From assembly GCF_006636205.1 (NCBI RefSeq), contig NZ_VIGB01000003.1, positions 3,338,501-3,402,500 on the forward strand: a stretch of 64,000 bases of DNA, read 5' to 3'. This document shows positions 26,525-39,821 of the stretch, one piece after another. Position 1 is the first letter of the stretch. Each line of letters begins with the position of its first letter. This stretch comes from Kitasatospora acidiphila (GTDB lineage Bacteria > Actinomycetota > Actinomycetes > Streptomycetales > Streptomycetaceae). Under the pieces are notes generated by a model. The model did no database searches. It had not been told where the DNA came from and saw nothing but the letters and a program-made list of their open reading frames with translations. The translations under genes and the position numbers were made by a program.

Positions 26525-26669
26525 ACGCGACGTTGACCCTCCCCCAGCCTTCGGCCGGGGGGACCCCCATCCCTGCGAGTCTCGTCGCTACGCGACATTG
26601 ACCCTCCCCCAGCCTTCGGCCGGGGGGACCCCCATCCCTGCGAGTCTCGTCGCTACGCGACATTGACCC
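26525..26669. repeat. 65-bp tandem palindromic repeats overlapping the DUF2550 stop
   Basis: Two full units (26525-26589, 26590-26654) and the first 15 bases of a third. Each contains CCCCC-A-GCC-TTC-GGC-C-GGGGG, a two-part hairpin, then ACCCCCATCCCTGCGAG. On the minus strand each unit ends with a copy of the DUF2550 C-terminal codons for Arg-Val-Asn-Val-Ala and a stop (TAG, TAG, then TGA in the distal, slightly different copy). The same hairpin family interrupts thrC. This looks like a small mobile palindrome that duplicated together with its target. Confidence 0.8.
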
Positions 26670-27153
26670 GCTGTCCCGGCGGGGCCGCCTCCAGCCAGGC
26701 CAGGAAGCCGGTCAGGGCGTCCTCGCTCATGGCGAGCTCCAGCGGCGAGCCGTTGTGCAGGCAGCGCAGCACCACTGAGCCGGAGAGCAGGGCGAGTTCC
26801 TCCTGACCCTCGGGGTAGCGGCGGCCGAGCACCTCGATCTCGCGGCGCGGCAGCACCCGGCGCGGGCGGGGGGCGTAGGAGAAGACCCGGAACCACTCGA
26901 TGTGGTCGCCGCTGTACCGCCCGATACCGAAAACCCACCCCTTGCCGTCGGTCGCGGGGACCGGGGCGGAGGTGGGCTGTCCGTTCTCGTCGAGGTCCGG
27001 GAGCGTGGAGGCGTCCGCGGGCATTTTGAGCCGGTAGCTGCAGTCGAACGTGCCGCCGACCCGCTGGATCAGCCGGCGTCGTACCGCGAACCCCAACAGG
27101 CCGACCACCCCGAGAGCAATCACCGCCGCGCACACCACAAGGGCGAGGACCAT
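26653..27153 (-). CDS. DUF2550 family membrane protein
   Basis: A 166-aa protein with one N-terminal membrane anchor (about residues 1-24, VLALVVCAAVIALGVVGLLGF) and a cytoplasmic or surface domain with RRLIQRVGGTFDCSYR, GWVFGIGRYSGDHIEWFRVF and RREIEVLGRR. This matches DUF2550, always found just after atpC in actinobacteria; its job is unknown. ATG 27153 is preceded by AGGAGG at 9 nt. Its last five codons are copied in the adjacent tandem repeat. It lies 168 bp downstream of atpC on the same strand. Confidence 0.85.
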   Translation of the reverse strand: MVLALVVCAAVIALGVVGLLGFAVRRRLIQRVGGTFDCSYRLKMPADASTLPDLDENGQPTSAPVPATDGKGWVFGIGRYSGDHIEWFRVFSYAPRPRRVLPRREIEVLGRRYPEGQEELALLSGSVVLRCLHNGSPLELAMSEDALTGFLAWLEAAPPGQRVNVA

Positions 27154-27321
27154 GCCCACCGACCTCCTCGCTTGCTCGCTGACGCCGGCGGCCGTGTGCA
27201 GCGGCCCCGCATCTCCCCGTCCCGGCAGCTCCCGTCGGGCCACCGGGTTGAACTCTCCAACCGATACGACGGTCCCGGGGTCACGCTGGCGCGTCCCCGG
27301 GACCGTCGGTCAAGCTCAGTG

Positions 27322-27702
27322 TCAGGCTGCCTTGCGGCGGCCTGCGGCGACGAGGCGGACCTCGGCGCGGCGCGCGGCGTGCGCGTCGCTGTCGGACTTG
27401 GCAGTCTCCAGCGCGCGCTCGGCGCGGTTGACGTCGATCTCGTCCGCCAGCTCCGCGACCTCGGCGAGCAGCGACAGCTTGTTGTCGGCGAACGAGATGA
27501 AGCCACCGTGCACGGCGGCGACGACGGTGCCGCCGTCGGTCGTGCGGATGGTGACCGGACCGGACTCCAGCACGCTCAGCACCGGGGTGTGGTTCGGCAT
27601 GATGCCGGTGTCACCGGAGGCCGTGCGGGCGACAACCAGGGTGGCCGCACCGGACCAGACCTTGCGGTCGGCTGCGACCAGCTCGACGTGCAGCTCAGCC
27701 AA
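27322..27702 (-). CDS. atpC: F1Fo ATP synthase subunit epsilon
   Basis: A 126-aa epsilon subunit. The N-terminal beta-sandwich has ELHVELVAADRKVWSGAATLVVART, GDTGIMPNHTPVLSVLESGP and GGFISFADNKLSLLAEVAE. The C-terminal helix is short and ends in KAA, so the inhibitory helical hairpin is reduced, as is usual in actinobacteria. It starts with TTG at 27702 behind TAGGAG. Unlike the tight spacing elsewhere in the operon, it is 183 bp from atpD with a strong hairpin between. Confidence 0.96.
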   Translation of the reverse strand: MAELHVELVAADRKVWSGAATLVVARTASGDTGIMPNHTPVLSVLESGPVTIRTTDGGTVVAAVHGGFISFADNKLSLLAEVAELADEIDVNRAERALETAKSDSDAHAARRAEVRLVAAGRRKAA

Positions 27703-27820
27703 CGTGGGCTCCTAGGCTCTTGCAACGCCCGATTACTCGGGAGTTTCGGTAAGAATAACGGGCTCGCGCCGCTGGCATGAAACGCACGGCGCACAGATGA
27801 CCGGAATCACAGCCGTTGTG

Positions 27821-27863
27821 CCATGAGGGGTGGTCCCCGACTCGCGGGGACCACCCCTCATGG
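27821..27863 (-). terminator. Strong hairpin between atpD and atpC
   Basis: Perfect 19-base arms (27821-27839 and 27845-27863, starting CCATGAGGGG) with a 5-base loop, 23 bp past the atpD stop. No U-run. It could terminate or process the atp mRNA and so lower epsilon expression, or stabilise the upstream message. Confidence 0.75.
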
Positions 27864-27885
27864 TCACTTGGCCATCAGCCGGTGC

Positions 27886-30242
<2,357 letters not shown>

Positions 30243-30274
30243 GGGTCGTTACGTCCTTTCCCTCGCTACCGGAC

Positions 30275-31849
30275 TCAGGCCTGCTCGCTGAGCAGCTTGC
30301 CGTCAGCCGTGGTGAAGCCCAGCTTGAAGGAGTTGATCGCCTCGGTCAGGGCGTCGATGGTGCCGTCCTCAAGCTTGGAGGTCTCGACGATCGCGGCCAG
30401 CAGGTTCTTGTGCGAGCCACGCAGGTAGTCGAGGAACTCGCGCTCGAAGCGGCGGATGTCGGCGACCGGGACGTCGTCCAGCTTGCCGGTGGTGCCGGCC
30501 CAGATCGAGACGACCTGCTCCTCCACCGGGAACGGCTGGTACTGGCCCTGCTTCAGCAGCTCGACCATGCGGGAACCGCGCTCCAGCTGGGCCTTGGAGG
30601 CCGAGTCCAGGTCGGAACCGAAGGCGGCGAACGCCTCCAGCTCGCGGTACTGGGCCAGGTCCAGGCGAAGGCGGCCGGCGACCGACTTCATGGCCTTGAT
30701 CTGGGCGGAGCCACCGACGCGGGAGACCGAGATACCGACGTTCACGGCCGGGCGGATGCCGGCGTTGAACAGGTCGGACTCCAGGAAGCACTGGCCGTCG
30801 GTGATGGAGATGACGTTGGTCGGGATGTACGCCGAGACGTCGTTGGCCTTGGTCTCGATGATCGGCAGACCGGTCATCGAGCCGGCGCCCAGCTCGTCGG
30901 AGAGCTTGGCGCAGCGCTCCAGCAGGCGGGAGTGCAGGTAGAAGACGTCGCCCGGGTAGGCCTCGCGGCCCGGCGGACGGCGCAGCAGCAGGGAGACGGA
31001 GCGGTAGGCCTCGGCCTGCTTCGACAGGTCGTCGAAGACGATCAGGACGTGCTTGCCGTCGTACATCCAGTGCTGGCCGATGGCCGAACCGGTGTACGGG
31101 GCAAGGTACTTGAAGCCCGCCGGGTCAGAGGCAGGAGCCGCCACGATGGTGGTGTACTCCAGCGCGCCGGCCTCCTCCAGGGCGCCGCGCACGGACGCGA
31201 TGGTGGAGCCCTTCTGGCCGACCGCGACGTAGATGCAGCGGACCTGCTTCTTCGGGTCGCCGGAGGCCCAGTTGTCCTTCTGGTTGATGATCGTGTCGAT
31301 CGCCACCGCGGTCTTGCCGGTCTGGCGGTCGCCGATGATCAGCTGGCGCTGGCCGCGGCCGATCGGGGTCATCGCGTCGATGGCCTTGATGCCGGTCTGC
31401 ATCGGCTCGTGCACCGACTTGCGGACCATGACGCCGGGGGCCTGCAGCTCCAGGGCGCGGCGGCCCTCGGAGGCGATCTCACCCAGGCCGTCGATCGGGT
31501 TGCCCAGCGGGTCCACCACGCGGCCGAGGTAGCCGTCGCCGACCGGAACCGAGAGGATCTCGCCGGTGCGGCGGACCGTCTGGCCCTCTTCGATGCCGCC
31601 GAACTCACCGAGGACGACGACACCGATCTCGCGGTCCTCGAGGTTCAGCGCGAGGCCGAGGGTGCCGTCCTCGAACTTCAGCAGTTCGTTGGCCATGACC
31701 GAGGGCAGACCCTCGACATGGGCGATGCCGTCCATCGCGTCAGTGACCGTGCCGACCTCTTCACGCGAGGCGGCGTCCGGCTGGTACGACTGGACAAAGT
31801 CGGCCAGCGCGTCCCGGATCTCCTCCGGCCGGATCGTAAGCTCCGCCAT
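30275..31849 (-). CDS. atpA: F1Fo ATP synthase subunit alpha
   Basis: A 524-aa alpha subunit with P-loop [22 protein letters not shown], the arginine-finger region [17 protein letters not shown] and [15 protein letters not shown]. It forms the F1 hexamer with atpD and binds non-catalytic nucleotide. A 162-bp gap separates it from atpH, larger than the other gaps in the operon and without a supportable gene; a minor promoter there is possible. Confidence 0.97.
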   Translation of the reverse strand: MAELTIRPEEIRDALADFVQSYQPDAASREEVGTVTDAMDGIAHVEGLPSVMANELLKFEDGTLGLALNLEDREIGVVVLGEFGGIEEGQTVRRTGEILSVPVGDGYLGRVVDPLGNPIDGLGEIASEGRRALELQAPGVMVRKSVHEPMQTGIKAIDAMTPIGRGQRQLIIGDRQTGKTAVAIDTIINQKDNWASGDPKKQVRCIYVAVGQKGSTIASVRGALEEAGALEYTTIVAAPASDPAGFKYLAPYTGSAIGQHWMYDGKHVLIVFDDLSKQAEAYRSVSLLLRRPPGREAYPGDVFYLHSRLLERCAKLSDELGAGSMTGLPIIETKANDVSAYIPTNVISITDGQCFLESDLFNAGIRPAVNVGISVSRVGGSAQIKAMKSVAGRLRLDLAQYRELEAFAAFGSDLDSASKAQLERGSRMVELLKQGQYQPFPVEEQVVSIWAGTTGKLDDVPVADIRRFEREFLDYLRGSHKNLLAAIVETSKLEDGTIDALTEAINSFKLGFTTADGKLLSEQA

Positions 31850-32011
31850 CAGGCTTCCCTGCTCTCCTAGGTTGCGTCCTCGGCCCGCCCAAGGAGGGCC
31901 GCAAGTATTCGATCCTCGGCCGGTGCTGTTGGACCGGCCGTACGTATGTGCCGGCTGCCCCGTGGGTGGGACCGGCGCCCGACCGAGGGTCGGATGTGCT
32001 GTGCGGGTGGC

Positions 32012-33405
<1,394 letters not shown>

Positions 33406-33416
33406 CTACGGCGGGC

Positions 33417-33716
<300 letters not shown>

Positions 33717-33744
33717 TCAGGGGCGCAGCCTGGGCTGCGCAGGA

Positions 33745-34560
33745 TCAGTGCGCCTCTTCCAGCGCACCGGCGATGTAGCTGCTGGCCAGGGTCACGAAGA
33801 TGTAGGCCTGCAGGAACTGCACCAGGAGCTCGAAGCCGGTGAGGGCGAGCGTCACCACGAAGGAGGTGGTGCCGTACAGCGCGCCGATGGTCGGGCTCAG
33901 CAGGTACCAGGTCGCGACGGAGAACACCACGATCAGCAGGTGGCCGGCGAACATGTTGGCGAAGGCACGGACCGCGAGCGTGAAGGGCCGGACGAAGATG
34001 TTCGAGAAGAACTCGATCGGCACCAGGATGACCATGACCCAGCCGGGCACACCGGACGGCCAGCAGAGGTTCTTCAGACCGCCGACGAAGCCGTGCTTCT
34101 TGAAGGTCAGCGACATGTAGGTGATCCAGCACACCAGCGCCAGACCGGCCGGCCAGCCGATGACCGCGGTCACCGGGAACTGCGCCACCGGGATCACGGA
34201 CATGACGTTCATGATCCAGACGAAGAAGAACAGCGAGACCATCATCGGGACGTACTTCTCGCCCTTTTTGCCGATGTTCTCGTAGACGATCGCGCGCTTG
34301 ACGAAGTCATAACCGATCTCGCCGACCAGCTGCATCTTGCCCGGCAGCACCTTGGGCTTGGCGAAGGCGACCCAGAAGAAGACGATGATCAGCAGGGCGC
34401 AGATGAACGACAGCAGCATCGGCTTGTTGAAGCCGAAGCCGGCGACCGTGAAGATCGGGTGGAACTGGAACTCGTTCAGGCCCGGCGCCGGGAAGCCGCA
34501 GCCGGAGAACAGGTGGCAGCCCCCGGAGGCAAGCTGCACGGCGAGCTGGTCAGCACTCAC
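33745..34560 (-). CDS. atpB: F1Fo ATP synthase subunit a
   Basis: A 271-aa integral membrane subunit with the essential stator arginine in FVRPFTLAVRAFANMFAGH and a C-terminal half-channel segment ALTGFELLVQFLQAYIFVTL. Two GTG codons are adjacent; I use 34560 because AAGGAG lies six nt upstream, against three for the first. It forms the proton half-channels against the c ring. It leads the structural genes after atpI. Confidence 0.95.
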   Translation of the reverse strand: MSADQLAVQLASGGCHLFSGCGFPAPGLNEFQFHPIFTVAGFGFNKPMLLSFICALLIIVFFWVAFAKPKVLPGKMQLVGEIGYDFVKRAIVYENIGKKGEKYVPMMVSLFFFVWIMNVMSVIPVAQFPVTAVIGWPAGLALVCWITYMSLTFKKHGFVGGLKNLCWPSGVPGWVMVILVPIEFFSNIFVRPFTLAVRAFANMFAGHLLIVVFSVATWYLLSPTIGALYGTTSFVVTLALTGFELLVQFLQAYIFVTLASSYIAGALEEAH

Positions 34561-34847
34561 CACGGACTCCTTCGTCGTGACGCATGGTTACGGCAACCTC
34601 GGTGTGTCGGCGCGGCACGGGGCCACGGAGCGGCACTGGAACTAGATGGGTTTCTCCTGGACGACCCGGCGCACCGGCGCTTCGTGTCGGCGCGGGATCT
34701 GTCAAGACTGCGTGAGCTCGGGGGGCGATCCGTCCGTTGGGCGGAGGGACCAGGCCGCGTCCCGTACTCGATTGTTGCGACGGACGATAGCAGCCTGTCA
34801 GGACCGCATAAACACCGCCCCCTCGCCAGGGGGACAGCCAGGGCGAC

Positions 34848-35285
34848 TCACTGTTGACGCCCTGGCTTCGACTGTTCGTCAGGCTTGTCGTCGTCGGTCT
34901 GCACGTAGAACTGCTTGGTCTTGAGGTGGGTGCGCACCTGCATGCCGCACCAGACGAAGACGCAGCCGAGCAGGGTGAAGCCGAAGACCTTGGTGTCGAA
35001 GAGGCTGGTGTCCTTGAACACCGCCAGCACGATGCCCACCAGCAGGATCTGCGTCGTGTACACCAGCAGCGCCACAGCCATCATCAGCTGCGGGTTGTTC
35101 CTGGTCAGGCGGTCGAGGGCGAACTGGCCCGCGCCGAAGAAGACCATGACCAGCACCGCCGCGAAGCCGGCGCCGATGGCGCCCTTGCCCCCTGCCACCG
35201 CAGCGGAGATCGCAGTGGCGAGAATGCCGGCGACCGCAGTGGGGATTGCGGCGCCGCGGATGGTCCGGGCGTCGTGGGACGGCAT
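34848..35285 (-). CDS. atpI: AtpI-type ATP synthase assembly protein
   Basis: A 145-aa membrane protein with four hydrophobic helices (near 18-34, 38-60, 70-92, 98-116) and a charged C-terminus (TDDDKPDEQSKPG). Position as first gene of the atp operon and the four-helix layout identify it as AtpI, an assembly or ion-supply helper that is weakly conserved in sequence. ATG 35285 follows GGAG. The 376 bp upstream should carry the main atp promoter. Confidence 0.88.
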   Translation of the reverse strand: MPSHDARTIRGAAIPTAVAGILATAISAAVAGGKGAIGAGFAAVLVMVFFGAGQFALDRLTRNNPQLMMAVALLVYTTQILLVGIVLAVFKDTSLFDTKVFGFTLLGCVFVWCGMQVRTHLKTKQFYVQTDDDKPDEQSKPGRQQ

Positions 35286-35661
35286 GTCGGCTACTCCGGC
35301 GGCATGTCGAGGACAGGGGAGCTCAGGAAAACAGGGGTGGCGCACTGGTGCGGGGACACCGGACCGAGCGAGTCGGCCGCGATACCGGCCGACGAGCGGG
35401 CCGGGATCGACCAAACAAACCCACTGCGGGACGGAGGTCCAGCACCACTGGGTCTTTCGGCGCTCTCTCGGTACTCGTGAACGGTATCACAAACTATTTG
35501 ATGAGAGCTTTACCATGAACGTGTGGTGCCTGTCACACCAGCGGGCTACTCGTGCCGCCGAACGGGTGAGGCAAACAGAGTAAGGGAGTTGACGTCCCAT
35601 CAGACCCATCCGGCCCACTCCCACCGGGTGCACTGGCACTCCGTCAGCTCCGTCGGCCCCA
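35286..35661. promoter_or_regulatory. Upstream region of the atp operon
   Basis: A 376-bp gap without a supportable gene. A locally A/T-rich part (35481-35520) contains, on the minus strand, a -10-like TAGTTT with TTCATG 17 nt before it, a candidate atp promoter about 205 nt upstream of atpI. The left part also carries repeated CCATCAG/CGTCAG-like words near the wecA-like stop. Confidence 0.35.
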
Positions 35662-36984
35662 TCAGCTCTGCCGGCGGTCGCCGACGGCGTGCGCGCCGGT
35701 GCCCAGGCTCCCGAGCAGCTCCTGATCACGGGCCGACAGCTCGGCCATCGCGCCCTGCTCGGCCTGCGCCGGCGCCTGAGAGGCGGCCGCGGCCTCGGTC
35801 CCGGCAGCGGCCCTGCCGCCCCGGCGGTAGCGCGGCGGCACGAACGCCTGCACCGCGCTCGGCGCCTTGGGCCGGAACCACGGCAGCAGCAGCACCACCA
35901 GGCCGACCAGGCAGAGCCCGGCGCAGGCCAGCACCACGGCCCGCCCGGTGTTGGTGACCGAGATCCCCACCGTGCCGAAGGCGATCAGCGCCGCCCAGAA
36001 GTACATGATCAGCACGGCCCGGCTGTGCGAGTGGCCGATCTCCAGCAGCCGGTGGTGCAGGTGCTTCTTGTCCGCTGCGAACGGCGAGCGGCCCGCCCAG
36101 CTGCGGCGCACCACGGCCAGCACCAGGTCGGCCAGCGGCAGCGCGATCACCGCCAGTGGCAGCAGCAGCGGGATGTAGGTCGGCACCAGGATGTGGGTGG
36201 CGGCGGTCTGCGAGCCGGCCTGCGCGGTGATCAGGTCGGGGTCGACGCGGCCGGTCACCGAGACCGCGGAGACCGCCAGCATCAGGCCCAGCATCATCGA
36301 GCCGGAGTCGCCCATGAAGATCCGGGCCGGGTGCAGGTTGTGCGGCAGGAAGCCCAGGCACATGCCGATCAGCAGCGCGCTGAACAGCACCGAGGGCGCC
36401 GCCTCGCTGATCTGGTAGACGTACCAGAGGCGGTAGGAGTACAGGAAGAACGCGATCCCGGCGATGCAGACCATGCCGCCGGCCAGCCCGTCCAGGCCGT
36501 CGATGAAGTTGACCGCGTTGACCATCACCACGACCAGCGCGACCGTGATGACCATGCCCAGGGTCGGGCTGAGCGCGACCGGGCCGACACCGGGCACCGG
36601 GATCGAGATCACCGTGATGCCCTGGTAGACCATCACACCGGCGGCGATCATCTGCCCGCCAAGCTTCACCAGCGCGTCCACGCCCCACTTGTCGTCGAGC
36701 ACGCCGAGCACCCACATGATGCCGACCCCGGAGAGCAGCGCCCGGATGTCCGAGGAGTCGCTGAACACCTTGCCGAGGCCGTGCAGCTGGGAGGCGACCA
36801 GCAGGCCCGCGCAGAGCCCGCCGAACATCGCGATGCCGCCGAGCCGCGGGGTCGGCTCCCGGTGCACGTCACGGGCCCGGACCGCCGGCATCGCCCCGGC
36901 CATGATGGCGAACTTCCGCACCGGGCCGGTCAGCAGGTAGGTGACGGCCGCGGTGCAGAACAGCACCAGCAGATACTCACGCAC
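35662..36984 (-). CDS. MraY/WecA-family undecaprenyl-phosphate glycosyl-1-phosphate transferase
   Basis: A 440-aa polytopic membrane enzyme with about eleven helices. Diagnostic motifs are GVLDDKWG (Asp pair), VNFIDGLDGLAGG, HPARIFMGDSGSM and the cytoplasmic His cluster KHLHHRLLEIGHSHSRA. It would transfer GlcNAc-1-phosphate (WecA/TagO-like) onto undecaprenyl phosphate for wall glycopolymers, not peptidoglycan, where MraY lies in the dcw cluster. The GTG at 36984 follows GGAGG. The C-terminal 70 residues are Ala/Gln-rich and variable. An LCP ligase encoded 6 kb upstream may use its products. Confidence 0.92.
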   Translation of the reverse strand: MREYLLVLFCTAAVTYLLTGPVRKFAIMAGAMPAVRARDVHREPTPRLGGIAMFGGLCAGLLVASQLHGLGKVFSDSSDIRALLSGVGIMWVLGVLDDKWGVDALVKLGGQMIAAGVMVYQGITVISIPVPGVGPVALSPTLGMVITVALVVVMVNAVNFIDGLDGLAGGMVCIAGIAFFLYSYRLWYVYQISEAAPSVLFSALLIGMCLGFLPHNLHPARIFMGDSGSMMLGLMLAVSAVSVTGRVDPDLITAQAGSQTAATHILVPTYIPLLLPLAVIALPLADLVLAVVRRSWAGRSPFAADKKHLHHRLLEIGHSHSRAVLIMYFWAALIAFGTVGISVTNTGRAVVLACAGLCLVGLVVLLLPWFRPKAPSAVQAFVPPRYRRGGRAAAGTEAAAASQAPAQAEQGAMAELSARDQELLGSLGTGAHAVGDRRQS

Positions 36985-37116
36985 CGCCGTCCTCCTTCCG
37001 TGCGCACGACCGGGTGCGTACGGGAGCTGCTCCCGCACGGGCAAGGGGTTCGAGGTGCGTCGCCACGGCACCCACCTTATTGAGTCGGACGAGCGCGGTG
37101 TGCACCGCGGTTCGCT

Positions 37117-38400
37117 CTAGCGCCCGGCATTCCCCGGGAATGCGCGGGCCAGCTCCCGCACCCGGGCCGCCACCGGGTCCGGCTCGGCGCCCGCGATCAG
37201 GCCCCCGACCAGCGCACCCGCCTCGGCGAGCTCGGCCGGCCCCATGCCGAGCGCGGCGCAGCAGCCGGTGCCCAGCCGGATCCCGGAGGTCTCGACGGCC
37301 GGTGCCGGATCGAACGGCACCGCGCACTTGCCGAGCATCAGGCCGACCGCCGCGCAGCGCCGCTCGGCCTGGGAGCCGGTCATGCCGAGCGCGCCGATGT
37401 CGGCCACCACCAGGTGGGTGTCGGTGCCGCCGGTCAGCGGCCGGGCCCCGGTCTCGGCCAGGGCGCCGGCCAGGGCGCGTGCGCCGTCCACCGCGCGCCG
37501 GATGTACGCGCCGAACTCCGGAGTGGCCGCCTGCGCGAACGCGACCGCCTTGGCCGCCACCTCGTTCATCGCGGCCCCGCCCTGGCTGAACGGGAAGACC
37601 GCCCGGTCGATCCGCTCGGCCAGCTCCCCGGTGCAGAGCAGCAGCCCGCCGCGCGGCCCGCGCAGCAGCTTGTGGGTGGCGGCCACCACCACGTCGGCGT
37701 ACGGCACCGGGGAGGGCGCGGCGCCGGCCGCGATCAGTCCGGTGGTCTGGCCGGCGGCGGCGATCAGGTAGGCGTCCACCTCGTCGGCGATCTCCCGGAA
37801 GGCCGCCCAGTCCGGATGCCGCGGGTAGGAGATGCCGCCGGCCACGATCGCCTTCGGCCGGTGCGCCTTGGCCAGCTCGCGCACCTGGTCCAGGTCGATC
37901 CGGCCGTCCTCCTCGCGGACCCCGTAGCCGATGAAGTCGAACCAGCGGCCGGAGAAGTTGGCCCGGGAGCCGCAGGAGAGGTGCCCGCCGTGCTCCAGCG
38001 ACATCGCCAGCACCGCGTCGCCCGGCCGCAGCAGCGCCGCACAGGTCGCCAGCATCGCCGAAGTCCCGGACCGGGCTTGGACGTTGGCGTGCTCGGCGGC
38101 GAACAGGGTGCGGGCCCGGGAGACGGCGAGCAGCTCGGTGGCGTCGGCCACGGCGCAGCCGGTGTGGTGGCGGTGGCCCGGGTAGCCCTCGGCGTACTTG
38201 TCGACCAGCGGTCCGGCCAGGGCGGCCAGTACCGCCTCGGTCGCCAGGTTCTCCCCCGCCAGCAGCTGCAGCCCGCCGGCTCGCCGCTCGGCCTCGGCCG
38301 CCAGCAGGTCGGCCACTTCGGGATCGGCGGTGCGCAGGGCCTCAGCGGGCTCCCAGTGACGGTGGTCGACGAAACCGTGCGCGGCATCGGTGAGGGTCAT
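37117..38400 (-). CDS. Serine hydroxymethyltransferase-like PLP enzyme with altered active site
   Basis: A 427-aa SHMT paralogue (GlyA2-like position). The PLP lysine is present (Lys244 in AATHKLLRGPRGG) and so are KYAEGYPG and the C-terminal SGIRLGT arginine. But the usual SENF serine is Gly49 (AGENL), the paired Tyr after EGYPG-R are His78-His79, and the VDMAH segment reads AAAGQ, replacing the Asp that holds the PLP ring nitrogen with Ala215 and the ring-stacking His with Gln218. Classical serine/glycine exchange is therefore doubtful; another amino-acid reaction or a regulatory role is possible. Neighbours do not tell. Confidence 0.85.
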   Translation of the reverse strand: MTLTDAAHGFVDHRHWEPAEALRTADPEVADLLAAEAERRAGGLQLLAGENLATEAVLAALAGPLVDKYAEGYPGHRHHTGCAVADATELLAVSRARTLFAAEHANVQARSGTSAMLATCAALLRPGDAVLAMSLEHGGHLSCGSRANFSGRWFDFIGYGVREEDGRIDLDQVRELAKAHRPKAIVAGGISYPRHPDWAAFREIADEVDAYLIAAAGQTTGLIAAGAAPSPVPYADVVVAATHKLLRGPRGGLLLCTGELAERIDRAVFPFSQGGAAMNEVAAKAVAFAQAATPEFGAYIRRAVDGARALAGALAETGARPLTGGTDTHLVVADIGALGMTGSQAERRCAAVGLMLGKCAVPFDPAPAVETSGIRLGTGCCAALGMGPAELAEAGALVGGLIAGAEPDPVAARVRELARAFPGNAGR

Positions 38401-38438
38401 GGCGGCGCTCCGGGGCTACTGGGCTGGTGGAGCCCAGC

Positions 38439-39146
38439 CTAGGACCGTGCGCCGTGGCTGTCCTGGGGGCGCGGACCGGGTACGCCCGTCAGGGCGGTCA
38501 GCACCGGGTCGAGCGCGTCGAATATCTCCTCGCCGCAGTGCCGGAACATGCCGATCGGCGCGCCGTAGGGGTCGTCCACCTCGTCCGTGACCGGGTCCGC
38601 GGACGGCCGCCAGCCGCGCAGTGCGGCCGCCGCCCGGACCAGCGCCCGGGCCCGCTCGGTCACCTCGGCGCCCTGACCGACGGCCGGCAGGGTGGCCGCG
38701 TCTATCAGCTGCACCAGCCGGGTGAACTCCTTGAGCGTGAAGGTGCGCAGGCCCGCGGCGTGGCCCATGGAGATCACCTGGGCCCGGTGGTCCAGGGTGG
38801 CGGTCAGCACCAGGTCGGCCTCGACCACGTGCTCGTCCAGCAGCTCGCGGCCGGCGAAGTTGCCGCTGTCCACGCCGTACTCGTCGAGCACGGTGGCGGC
38901 GTGCGCCTCCATCGGGGCGCCCTCGTGGCCCCAGGTGCCGGCGCTCTCCACGACGATCCGGCCGGCCGCCCGCCAGTCCAGACGGGTGTCCAGCTCATGC
39001 CGGGTCAGCCGCTCGGCGATCGGCGAGCGGCAGATGTTGCCGGTGCAGACGAAGAGGATCTTGAAGTTGTCCGCGGTGCGCGGCGGCAGGGCGCGGCGCA
39101 CCGCCGGGCGGGCGTGCGCCGGGCCGGGGTGGAGCGAGGCCGTCAA
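38439..39146 (-). CDS. Low-molecular-weight protein-tyrosine phosphatase family protein
   Basis: A 235-aa phosphatase: P-loop CTGNICRS with Cys34 and Arg40, general acid in DDPYGAP near the end, after a 25-residue Pro/Ala-rich leader. It could act on tyrosine-phosphorylated proteins or on wall-polymer kinases. The TTG start overlaps the tsaC stop (TTGA); a GTG at 39101 closer to the P-loop is an alternative. The tsaC-ptp-glyA2 order is conserved in Streptomyces as I recall it. Confidence 0.88.
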   Translation of the reverse strand: MTASLHPGPAHARPAVRRALPPRTADNFKILFVCTGNICRSPIAERLTRHELDTRLDWRAAGRIVVESAGTWGHEGAPMEAHAATVLDEYGVDSGNFAGRELLDEHVVEADLVLTATLDHRAQVISMGHAAGLRTFTLKEFTRLVQLIDAATLPAVGQGAEVTERARALVRAAAALRGWRPSADPVTDEVDDPYGAPIGMFRHCGEEIFDALDPVLTALTGVPGPRPQDSHGARS

Positions 39147-39790
39147 CTGCCGGCCTCCAGGTCGGGGACGACCTCCCTCAGCTGCTCCAGGCTGACCGCA
39201 CCGGCCCGCAGCAGCACCGGGGTCTTCCCGGTGACGTCGACGATCGAGGAGGCCTGCCCGTGCTCGGTCCTGCCGCCGTCCAGGTAGACCGCCACCGAGT
39301 CGCCCAGCTGGTACTCGGCGTCCTCGCAGTCGGCGGGGGCCGGCTGGCCGGACTTGTTGGCGCTGGAGACGGCCAGCGGGCCGGTGGTGTTGAGCAGCTC
39401 GATGGCGACCGGGTGCAGCGGCATCCGGACCGCGACGGTGCCGCGGGTCTCGCCCAGGTCCCAGCGCAGCGACGGCTGGTGACGGGCCACCAGGGTCAGG
39501 CCGCCCGGCCAGAAGGCGTCGACCAGCTCCCAGGCCTTCTCGGAGAAGTCGGTGACCAGGCCGTGCAGCGTGGTCGGGGAGCCGACCAGCACCGGGGAGG
39601 GCATGTGGCGGCCGCGGCCCTTGGCGGCGAACAGGGCGGCCACCGCGTCGGCGTTGAAGGCGTCCGCGGCGATCCCGTAGACCGTGTCGGTCGGCACGAC
39701 GACCACGTCGCCGCGGCGGATCGCCGAGGCGGCCTCACGCAGACCGGTGGCGCGGTCGCCGGCGTCGGCGCAGTCGTAACGGCGGCTCAT
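39143..39790 (-). CDS. tsaC: L-threonylcarbamoyladenylate synthase
   Basis: A 215-aa YrdC/Sua5-type protein. Motifs are PTDTVYGIAADAF, FAAKGRGRHMP, the Trp-rich FWPGGLTLV and SSANKSGQPAP. It makes threonylcarbamoyl-AMP from threonine, bicarbonate and ATP for the t6A modification of ANN-decoding tRNAs. It lacks the C-terminal Sua5 domain. It follows prmC by 31 bp on the same strand. Confidence 0.94.
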   Translation of the reverse strand: MSRRYDCADAGDRATGLREAASAIRRGDVVVVPTDTVYGIAADAFNADAVAALFAAKGRGRHMPSPVLVGSPTTLHGLVTDFSEKAWELVDAFWPGGLTLVARHQPSLRWDLGETRGTVAVRMPLHPVAIELLNTTGPLAVSSANKSGQPAPADCEDAEYQLGDSVAVYLDGGRTEHGQASSIVDVTGKTPVLLRAGAVSLEQLREVVPDLEAGS

Positions 39791-39821
39791 CGGAGCACTC
39801 TCCTCTTCGAATTACAGCGGC

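Noticed and set aside
26525..26669. Tandem repeats considered as a CRISPR array
   Set aside because: The units are contiguous with no unique spacers, only two full copies exist, and no cas genes are present.
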